From Oscillospiraceae bacterium (lineage in GTDB: Bacteria; Bacillota; Clostridia; Oscillospirales; Oscillospiraceae), in assembly GCA_902793285.1 (NCBI GenBank), contig CADBCV010000022.1:1-36923 (forward strand): 36,923 nucleotides of DNA, given 5' to 3'. The notes below the pieces were generated by a model. It made no database searches. It was not told the DNA's origin and worked only from the letters and a program-made list of their open reading frames with translations. This document shows positions 31,173-36,923 of this stretch, one piece after another (positions within the stretch are counted from its first letter, which is position 1; each line of letters starts with the position of its first letter). The translations under genes and the position numbers were made by a program.

Positions 31173-31198
31173 GGGAGAGAGCAATCCATGGAGGGAAC

Positions 31199-31921
31199 AT
31201 GAAAACGAAAGCAAACAAAAAACGCCGGATCATCCTCCTTGCGATCCCGGCGCTTCTGATTTTGAGTCTCTGTCTGTATATGGCCGACTACTACCGCGCG
31301 GGGGACGCGGCGCGCGCGGCGCTCCTGTCCGACGATGTCCTGGTGGAGGAAACGGACTTCGGCTGGTTCTTCGACGGCCCCGCGGCGGACGCCGCCCTGA
31401 TCTTCTATCCCGGCGCCAAGGTGGAGGAGACGGCCTATGCCCCGCTGCTGCACCGCCTCGCCCGGAGCGGGCCGGACGTCTTTCTGCTCAGGATGCCGCT
31501 CCACATCGCGCTTCTCGGCACAGAGCGCGCGCAGGCGGTCATGGAGCGCTATGACTATGCGCGCTGGTATGTCGGCGGGCACTCGCTCGGCGGGCTTGCG
31601 GCGGCAGACTTTGCGGCGGAGCACGCGGTCGCGGGGGTGGTGCTCCTCGCGGCGTACCCGACAAAGCCGCTGGAGGAGCCGATGCTGCTCATCTGCGGCA
31701 CGGAGGACGGCGTCATAAACCGGGAGCGCATGGCAAAGGCACAGAGCTTCGGCACGGTGGAGGAGCTTATGATCCCCGGCGGCAACCACGCGGACTTCGG
31801 CGATTACGGCGCGCAGCGGAGGGACAACGCAGCCCTCATCCCGCCGGAGCGGCAGCAGCGTGAGACCGCCGAGGCCGTCGCCGCCTGGATCGCGCGATCC
31901 GAGAGCGCGGGCGCGGCATAA
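31199..31921 (+). CDS. Membrane-anchored alpha/beta hydrolase
   Basis: This is a 240-aa protein. A basic N-terminus (MKTKANKKRR) and one hydrophobic anchor (11-28) hold a compact alpha/beta-hydrolase domain outside the membrane. The nucleophile elbow is GGHSLGG with S129, the acid D170 in CGTEDGV and the base H197 in GGNHADFG, all in order, as in the Abhydrolase_5 family. The substrate is unknown; esterase or lipase action is plausible. ATG at 31199 is used because GGAGGGA precedes it closely. It stands alone, convergent with mglC, with a hairpin between. Confidence 0.88.
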   Translation: MKTKANKKRRIILLAIPALLILSLCLYMADYYRAGDAARAALLSDDVLVEETDFGWFFDGPAADAALIFYPGAKVEETAYAPLLHRLARSGPDVFLLRMPLHIALLGTERAQAVMERYDYARWYVGGHSLGGLAAADFAAEHAVAGVVLLAAYPTKPLEEPMLLICGTEDGVINRERMAKAQSFGTVEELMIPGGNHADFGDYGAQRRDNAALIPPERQQRETAEAVAAWIARSESAGAA

Positions 31922-31925
31922 CACC

Positions 31926-31966
31926 GGGCCCGCCGCATGACGCAAACGGTCAAAAACGGCGGGCCC
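31926..31966. terminator. Hairpin between convergent hydrolase and mglC
   Basis: A 10-bp perfect stem GGGCCCGCCG / CGGCGGGCCC closes a 21-base loop. A T-rich stretch on the minus strand lies inside the loop rather than after the stem, so termination efficiency is uncertain. Confidence 0.55.
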
Positions 31967-31979
31967 CTGTCAGATTTGA

Positions 31980-32990
31980 TTACTTCTTCTGGCGGTACTT
32001 GCGCATATCCAGGATGCAGGCGACCAGGATAACGGCGCCCTTGATGATGTAGGTGACGTTGCCGCTGATGCCGAGGAAGGTCATGCTGCTCATGATGAGC
32101 TGCATCATGAACACGCCGAGGATGACGCCGCTGATCTTGCCGGTGCCGCCGACGAAGGAGACGCCGCCGATAACCACGGCGGAGATGGCGTCGCTCTCAT
32201 AGTTGAGGCCCAGGGAGGGGCTGGAGGTGCCGATGCGGGCGCCCTCGATAAAGCCGGTGTAGCCGTAGAGCGCGCCGGCCATGATGAACACGCCCATGAT
32301 CGTGAGCAGGACGTTGACGCCGGAGACGCGCGCGGCCTCCTCGTTGGAGCCGACGGCGAACATGTTTTTGCCGAAGGTGGTCTTGTTCCAGATCACCCAC
32401 ATGAGCGCCGTCAGGATAATGGCCAGCAGCACATAGACCGGCACCGCCGTGGTCCCGATGCGGAAGAGGGGCTTTGTGACGAAGTTCGTGGTGTAGCTCG
32501 GGTCAAGGCTCGAGATCTGCTTGGAGTTGGAGACGGTGAGGTAGACACCGTAGGTGATGAGCTGGGTCGCGAGGGTGACGATGAAGGGGTGCAGCTTAAA
32601 CTTGCCCATGCAGAAGCCGTTGAGCACGCCGACGCAGGCGCCGACCGCCATGACGACCAGGATGACCGCGGGCACGAACCAGGGGGAGCCGCCCTCGATG
32701 AAGCGGTTATTGACGCTGGCCTTCTGCAGCAGGATGGCGGAGATGAAGGCGGTGAGACCGGCGACACGGCCGCCGGAGAGGTCGGTGCCGGCGAGGATGA
32801 TGCAGCCCGCGACGCCCAGGGCCATGGGAAGGCGGGCGGCGGTGAGGTTCACGATATTCATCAGCGAGGCGACGCCGAAAAACTGCGGACGCCGGATCTC
32901 CACGTAGATCGCCATGATGAGGATGATGAGGATCATGGCGTGATCCAGAATCCAGTTTACGATGTTGCCAGAGGATTTGGTCTTTGTCAT
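31980..32990 (-). CDS. mglC: Galactose/methyl-galactoside ABC transporter permease MglC
   Basis: This 336-aa polytopic permease of the ribose/galactose ABC family has about ten hydrophobic segments. The family-typical GTDLSGGRVAGL and the later GGVSFVGGTGKISG are present, with the coupling-helix NEEAARVSGVNV. The ATG at 32988-32990 follows AAGGGG; it lies 13 bases after the mglA stop. It forms the membrane channel of the importer fed by MglB. It is last in the mglBAC operon and ends near the hairpin at 31926-31966. Confidence 0.95.
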   Translation of the reverse strand: MTKTKSSGNIVNWILDHAMILIILIMAIYVEIRRPQFFGVASLMNIVNLTAARLPMALGVAGCIILAGTDLSGGRVAGLTAFISAILLQKASVNNRFIEGGSPWFVPAVILVVMAVGACVGVLNGFCMGKFKLHPFIVTLATQLITYGVYLTVSNSKQISSLDPSYTTNFVTKPLFRIGTTAVPVYVLLAIILTALMWVIWNKTTFGKNMFAVGSNEEAARVSGVNVLLTIMGVFIMAGALYGYTGFIEGARIGTSSPSLGLNYESDAISAVVIGGVSFVGGTGKISGVILGVFMMQLIMSSMTFLGISGNVTYIIKGAVILVACILDMRKYRQKK

Positions 32991-33003
32991 TGTCTGTACC
33001 CCT

Positions 33004-34509
33004 TTACACATATTTGGCAGCCAGGGTCATGATTTCCTCCTGGCTGGTATTGTCAGCGTCAACCTCTCCGGCCAGACGCCCGCCGCTCATGACGAGGATG
33101 CGGGTGCACACGCCGAGAAGCTCCGGCATCTCCGAGGAGACCATGATGACGGATTTGCCGGATTTGGCAAGGTCCTGAATGAGCTCATAGATCTCATACT
33201 TCGCGCCGACGTCGATGCCGCGGGTCGGCTCGTCCAGTAGCAGAATGTCCGGGCTTGTGAGGATCCAGCGGCCGAAGATGACCTTCTGCTGGTTGCCGCC
33301 GGAGAGCGAGCGGATCTGCGTTTTCTGGCTGGGCGTTTTGATGTGCATGGCCTGGATCATCTCGTCGGTGCTCTTGATCATTTTCTTCTCCTGCAGCAGC
33401 AGGCCCGACAGATAGTTCTTCAGGCTGGAGATGACGGTGTTCTCCCGGATGTTCAGGATGCTGAAGATGCCGGTGGCGCGGCGCTCCTCGGTGACGAGGG
33501 CGAAGCCGTTGGCGATGGCCTCCTTGGGCGTGCGGTTTCGGATCTCCTTGCCGTCCTTGTACATTTTACCGCCCCTGCGCGTGGCGGCGCCGAAGATGTT
33601 CTCCAGAAGCTCCGTGCGGCCGGAGCCGTCCAGACCCGCGACGCCGAGGATCTCGCCCCGCTTGAGACTGAAGCTCACATCCTGCAGGAGGGAATACTGG
33701 GCGGAGATGCCCTCCACCCTCAGGATATCCTCGTCGGAGGCGGTGTCGAGCTTCGGGGGGAACTGGTTGGTCATTTCGCGGCCGACCATGAGGCGGATGA
33801 TCTCCGCCTTGGTGAGATCCTTGGCCGCGTGGGTCGCGATGTAGTGGCCGTCGCGCATGATGGTGACCTCATCGCTGATGCGCAGGATCTCGTCCATCTT
33901 GTGGGAGATGTAGATGATGCCGCAGCCGCGGTCGCGGAGCATGTTGATGATGCGGAAGAGATGATCGACCTCGGTCTCGGTGAGGGAGGAGGTCGGCTCG
34001 TCCAGGACGATGACCTTGGAGTTGAAGGAGACGGCCTTTGCGATCTCCACCATCTGGCGCTGGGAGACCGGCATCTTGCCCATGATCATGCGCGGGTCCA
34101 CGTTCACGTCAAGCTCCTTGAAGACCTTCATGGTGTCTTCGTACATCTGCTTCTCGCTCACGATGGGCAGGCCCTTGATCTTGGGGTAGCGGCCGAGCCA
34201 GATATTATCCATGACGTTACGCTTGAGGGCCTGGTTGAGCTCCTGGTGCACCATGGCGACGCCGTTATCCAGCGCCTCGCGGGAGGATTTGAAATTGATC
34301 TCCTTCCCGTCCAGGTAGATGTGGCCCTCGTCCTTGCTGTAAATACCGAACAGGCATTTCATCAGCGTGGATTTGCCCGCGCCGTTTTCGCCCATCAGGG
34401 CGTGTACCGTGCCGGCGCGAAGGTTTAACTGCGCATGGTCGAGGGCCTTGACGCCGGGGAAGGATTTGCAGATGCCCTCCATGCGCAGCAGTATGTTCTG
34501 ATTGTCCAT
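33004..34509 (-). CDS. mglA: Galactose/methyl-galactoside ABC transporter ATPase MglA
   Basis: This 501-aa tandem ATPase has first Walker A GENGAGKST at residues 40-48 and Walker B VIVLDEPTSSL (D170-E171). The second half carries a degenerate P-loop GLDGSGRT (292-299), LSGGNQQK and ILLLDEPTRGIDVG. This asymmetric tandem form is characteristic of the RbsA/MglA sugar importers. The ATG at 34509 follows AAAGGAA; an in-frame upstream extension to 34545 lacks a ribosome site. It is separated from mglB by a terminator-like hairpin (34584-34620) and a second GC hairpin, a typical way to make less ATPase than binding protein. Confidence 0.96.
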   Translation of the reverse strand: MDNQNILLRMEGICKSFPGVKALDHAQLNLRAGTVHALMGENGAGKSTLMKCLFGIYSKDEGHIYLDGKEINFKSSREALDNGVAMVHQELNQALKRNVMDNIWLGRYPKIKGLPIVSEKQMYEDTMKVFKELDVNVDPRMIMGKMPVSQRQMVEIAKAVSFNSKVIVLDEPTSSLTETEVDHLFRIINMLRDRGCGIIYISHKMDEILRISDEVTIMRDGHYIATHAAKDLTKAEIIRLMVGREMTNQFPPKLDTASDEDILRVEGISAQYSLLQDVSFSLKRGEILGVAGLDGSGRTELLENIFGAATRRGGKMYKDGKEIRNRTPKEAIANGFALVTEERRATGIFSILNIRENTVISSLKNYLSGLLLQEKKMIKSTDEMIQAMHIKTPSQKTQIRSLSGGNQQKVIFGRWILTSPDILLLDEPTRGIDVGAKYEIYELIQDLAKSGKSVIMVSSEMPELLGVCTRILVMSGGRLAGEVDADNTSQEEIMTLAAKYV

Positions 34510-34550
34510 GCCGCGCTGTTCCTTTCTCTGGTAGTGTGAGATCATGCGCT

Positions 34551-34576
34551 CCCGCCGCCCGGGGAGGGGCGGCGGG
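34551..34576 (-). other. GC-rich hairpin upstream of the mglA ribosome site
   Basis: CCCGCCGCCC and GGGCGGCGGG form a strong stem with a short G/A loop. It may limit mRNA decay or influence mglA translation. Confidence 0.5.
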
Positions 34577-34583
34577 ACCGCAC

Positions 34584-34620
34584 AAAAAACCGGCCCGCGT
34601 ATGGATCACGCGAGCCGGCA
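34584..34620 (-). terminator. Leaky terminator between mglB and mglA
   Basis: On the minus strand GCCGGCTCGCG pairs with CGCGGGCCGG and is followed by TTTTTT. It lies 13 bases after the mglB stop. Partial termination would give more mglB message than mglAC, as known for many sugar ABC operons. Confidence 0.75.
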
Positions 34621-34632
34621 TCGGTTAAAAGA

Positions 34633-35712
34633 TTATTCGCCGGTGTAGGGCGCGTACGGGATCTGGACAAACCAGTCATCCACGATCACAACGTTCTCAG
34701 CGAGACCCTCGAACTTGTCAACACCCTTGATGAGGTTGTTGGTGATGGTCGCGGTGGCCTTGGCCATGCCGACGGCATCCTGCAGGACGGTACCGGTCAT
34801 GCGGCCTTCCTTGATGAGCTCCTTGGCAGCGTCGACAGCGTCAACACCGAAGACGGGGATGACCTTCGCGCCTTCGTCGCCGGTGTTGTAGCCGGCCTGG
34901 GCGAGGGCGTTGATGGCGCCGATGGCCATGTCGTCATTGTTGCAGATGATGAGCTCGACCATGTTGTTGTTGGCCTCGTTGTACTGGGCGAGGATGGTCT
35001 GCAGGTACTCGAAGGAGGCGACGTTGGACCAGGTGCCGTTCAGGTCGACGAGGTACTTGTTGGTGTTCGCGTCGTCATAGAACTTGAGGGCGGGCTTGCC
35101 GGCCGCCTCGAGCAGCTCGTCGGCAACTTCCTGGGCATACTTGGTGCGGGCAATGGCCTCCTGGTTGGCCTCGTCGCCCTTGAACATGACGTAGGAGATG
35201 ACGCCGTCGCCGTTGAGGTCGACCTTGTCGTAATTCTCAACGAGGTACTCGCCGATCATCTTGCCCTCGAGCTTGCCGGCATCCTCAAAGTTGGTGCCGA
35301 CGAAGGCGGTCTTCTCGTAGCCGAGGAAGAGCTCGGCAGCCTCGTCGTTGTCGGTGGAGACGGCGCGGTTGAAGAACACGGCGGGCTTGTCCTGGGCGCG
35401 GGCGACGTCCATCAGGTTCTGGGCGGTGCCGATGGCGCCGGAGTCAACGAGGTTGATGACGAGGGCGTCGGTGCCGGTGACGAGAGCGGTGTTGATGTCG
35501 TCGATCTGGGTCTGCTGGACACCGTTGGAGTCCTTATCGGTGACGGCGATGCCTTCGGCCTTGAAGGCGTCGTCCAGGGCGTTGCGGACGGAGGTGAGGT
35601 ACACGTCGCCGAAGGTGTACCAGGAGACGAAGGCGCTGCCGTCGGCAAAGGCGGCGCTGGAGAGGCTAAGGACCAGCATCAGAGCCAGCAGAATGGAGAT
35701 GAATTTTTTCAT
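34633..35712 (-). CDS. mglB: Galactose/glucose-binding protein MglB
   Basis: This 359-aa sugar-binding protein of the ABC importer has its signal peptide at 1-23 (cleavage near AFA-DG, no lipobox Cys). D165-LNGDG-VIS is an EF-hand-like calcium loop typical of MglB, and IICNNDDMAIGAINAL plus VFGVDAVDAAKELI are typical of periplasmic-binding-protein type 1 sugar proteins. ATG at 35712 is preferred to one at 35721 because AAGGATG stands eight bases upstream of 35712 and overlaps the other. It is first gene of mglBAC behind the promoter at 35784-35812. Galactose, methyl-galactoside or glucose is the likely ligand. Confidence 0.95.
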   Translation of the reverse strand: MKKFISILLALMLVLSLSSAAFADGSAFVSWYTFGDVYLTSVRNALDDAFKAEGIAVTDKDSNGVQQTQIDDINTALVTGTDALVINLVDSGAIGTAQNLMDVARAQDKPAVFFNRAVSTDNDEAAELFLGYEKTAFVGTNFEDAGKLEGKMIGEYLVENYDKVDLNGDGVISYVMFKGDEANQEAIARTKYAQEVADELLEAAGKPALKFYDDANTNKYLVDLNGTWSNVASFEYLQTILAQYNEANNNMVELIICNNDDMAIGAINALAQAGYNTGDEGAKVIPVFGVDAVDAAKELIKEGRMTGTVLQDAVGMAKATATITNNLIKGVDKFEGLAENVVIVDDWFVQIPYAPYTGE

Positions 35713-35783
35713 GGGTTGCATCCTTTCCTTACATGTTTTTGAGCAGAGCTCATGTGATTTTCTGCGATGCAGAAGCTACTCTA

Positions 35784-35812
35784 ATTTTAACGATTTCGGT
35801 GAAAAAGGTCAA
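35784..35812 (-). promoter_or_regulatory. Promoter of mglBAC
   Basis: On the minus strand TTGACC (35807-35812) is followed after 17 bases by TAAAAT (35784-35789). An odd palindrome TACAACTTGTA (35858-35868) lies about 45 bases upstream and could be a regulator site. Confidence 0.7.
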
Positions 35813-36003
35813 GGGAAACGCCTTGGTCATCTTCCACGAGAATTCCATGCTTTTTTATACAACTTGTACAAAAATTAGAAGTACCCGCGCTCCATGAAAA
35901 ATTGGACTTGACGGGGTTTTTCGCCCTTCCCTTTTCCGCCGCGCTCCGCTATAATGGCCATATGCTGGCGAAACGCCGTAAGGCTTGAAAAGGAGACGAC
36001 GCC

Positions 36004-36432
36004 ATGGATTTCTTTGCGCTCATAGACTCCGCCCGCCCCTATCTCACGCACTTTGACTACGACCACTACCCCGAGGATTTCGCCGCCTTTGAGCGGGCCG
36101 CCGCCCCCTTTTTCGACGCCCTGGACCCCGCCTGCTTCGAAGCGCGCATCGGGGCGATCCTGGACGGGGCCGCCGCGCGCTGGGAGAAAGTGCCCCGCCT
36201 CTCGCGCCGCGGGGAGGCAAAGCGCGACAAGACGGTGCTCGCGCTCTTCTTTACGCCCGCCGCCGCGCGCCATTCCGAAACGGCGCGGGCCTTCGCAGCC
36301 CTCCTGCAGGCGCGCTGGAACAGCCGCTTTCCCCGCAACCGCTATCTCGCCGGGGATTACGACGCCCTCCTCAAGGGCTTCGACACGGACTTTTTCGGCA
36401 TCACCCTGCGCAAAACCGAGCGCCGGGAGTGA
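36004..36432 (+). CDS. Uncharacterised small protein
   Basis: This is a 142-aa soluble protein I do not recognise. It is rich in Ala, Phe, Arg and Asp, with no signal peptide, membrane segment or clear motif. The N-terminus (MDFFALIDSARPYLTHFDYD) and C-terminus (GDYDALLKGFDTDFFGITLR) are distinctive. It could be an all-helical domain. The ATG at 36004 follows AGGAGACGACG. A perfect TATAAT (35950-35955) lies upstream, with no clear -35. It is probably a single-gene unit before the repeat cluster. Confidence 0.8.
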   Translation: MDFFALIDSARPYLTHFDYDHYPEDFAAFERAAAPFFDALDPACFEARIGAILDGAAARWEKVPRLSRRGEAKRDKTVLALFFTPAAARHSETARAFAALLQARWNSRFPRNRYLAGDYDALLKGFDTDFFGITLRKTERRE

Positions 36433-36492
36433 GCGCCCCGCAGCCTGCGACGCGGTACAGGCGTATCATGACGCGCAAATGTCCCCGCATGT
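36433..36492 (+). other. Short spacer with imperfect hairpin
   Basis: CGACGCGGTAC...GTATCATGACGCG forms an imperfect stem similar to the hairpin at 8564-8591. Nothing else is recognised here. Confidence 0.35.
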
Positions 36493-36643
36493 CGTAGGGG
36501 ACGGCGTCCTCGACGTCCCGTGCTGGGGACGATTAAAATGTGCAAAAATGTACGGCGATTTCGTATAAATAGTACGATTTCGCCGTACATCATTTAAAAT
36601 GATTACTCTGTACCGCCGGGCGGGGCAAGCCCCGCCCCTACGG
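36493..36643 (+). repeat. 151-bp REPIN-like composite palindrome
   Basis: Ends are CGTAGGGG (36493-36500) and CCCCTACGG (36635-36643). The left hairpin is GGGACG-x-CGTCCC and the right is GGGCGGGGC / GCCCCGCCC. The central hairpin GTACGGCGATTTCGTA (36550-36565) and partner (36573-36588) keeps the same TT/TT internal loop as at 27596. Confidence 0.8.
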
Positions 36644-36689
36644 ATGGTCGGACGTTTTCACTTTGATACTTACGTTTCTGTTATGGCGA

Positions 36690-36870
36690 CGTTTCGGGCG
36701 GTCGAGGACGCCCGCCCCTACGGACGGGCCGCGCTTGGCCCCCTTGTCTAAAGGGGGCTGGCACGGCGCGTCTCACGCAAGCGCCGTGACTGGGGGATAC
36801 ACAATTTTGTGACCGCGTGCGAAAAACCGTATCCCCCCGTCAGCTCGCAAGCTCGCTGCCACCCCGCAGC
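36690..36870 (+). repeat. Half composite followed by double-hairpin repeat
   Basis: GGGCGGTCGAGGACGCCCGC-CCCTACGG (36690-36723) is followed by the CCCCCTTGTC-TAAAGGGGG hairpin, the CACGGCGC / GCGCCGTG stem and GGGGGATAC...GTATCCCCC around a CACAA / TTGTG mini-stem. The last 30 bases contain CAAATGTGCC / GGCACATTTG (36878-36900), another hairpin at the window edge. Confidence 0.7.
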
Positions 36871-36923
36871 GTTAAGCAAATGTGCCGGTGGCACATTTGT
36901 AGCGTAGGCCGCAGCGGCTATGC

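Larger units (their letters stand above)
30831..31198. other. Divergent intergenic region with leader hairpins
   Basis: This 368-base region holds the divergent promoters of the EAL protein and the hydrolase. In the EAL leader two hairpins are visible, AGGTAC / GTACCT (30921-30953) and TCTG-x-CTGCCG / CGGCAG-x-CAGA (30969-30994). No c-di-GMP riboswitch core was recognised. The stretch 31048-31160 shows only AT-rich sequence and a short GC palindrome. Confidence 0.5.

Overview
The window looks like a GC-rich, spore-lineage Clostridia genome (Bacillota), most likely an Oscillospiraceae-type gut commensal. The evidence is a Spo0A homologue, a T-box leader, strong AGGAGG-type ribosome sites, TRAP and MglBAC sugar/acid uptake systems, and dense palindromic intergenic repeats. 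No rRNA, tRNA, CRISPR array, prophage or intact transposase is seen.

Layout. 1-63 is the tail of an unknown gene. 127-7623 (all minus strand) holds two paralogous TRAP transporter operons (dctP-dctQ-dctM twice) with a glycerophosphodiester phosphodiesterase between them. Both dctP genes have closely similar upstream regulatory DNA. 7906-12770 (plus) carries a YcxB-like membrane protein, alanine racemase, D-Ala-D-Ala ligase, a YvcK-family protein and a small membrane protein, which is a cell-wall precursor cluster. 12840-16265 (plus) is a TrpXYZ-like ABC importer behind a T-box leader whose specifier reads UGG (Trp). It ends in a bidirectional terminator facing metG. 16302-23698 (minus) has metG, a VanW-domain protein, hemW and htpG, separated by repeats. 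24356-25300 (minus) is a PAP2 phosphatase. 25468-27079 (plus) is a secreted or anchored barnase-like RNase followed by a spo0A whose receiver has lost key acidic residues and whose upstream DNA has several 0A boxes. 27391-28464 holds a relic of a REP-associated (Y1/RAYT-type) transposase, a REPIN-like composite palindrome and a HEPN-MNT toxin-antitoxin pair. 28542-30830 is a 7TM-PAS-degenerate GGDEF-EAL protein. 31199-31921 is an alpha/beta hydrolase. 31980-35712 (minus) is an mglBAC galactose-type ABC operon. 36004-36432 is an uncharacterised small protein.

The most unusual content is non-coding. At least four families of palindromic repeats fill almost every intergenic space. They are composites with CCGTAGGGG/CCCCTACGG ends, a 149-bp MITE with 10-bp terminal inverted repeats, a 93-bp tandem palindrome, and covarying double-hairpin elements. 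A RAYT-like relic lies beside one composite, which suggests a REP/RAYT-type mobilisation system in this lineage. The second highlight is the atypical Spo0A: the phosphoacceptor Asp is Glu and one metal-ligand Asp is Pro, which predicts phosphorylation-independent behaviour. Family assignments rest on motifs read by eye; no database search was run.
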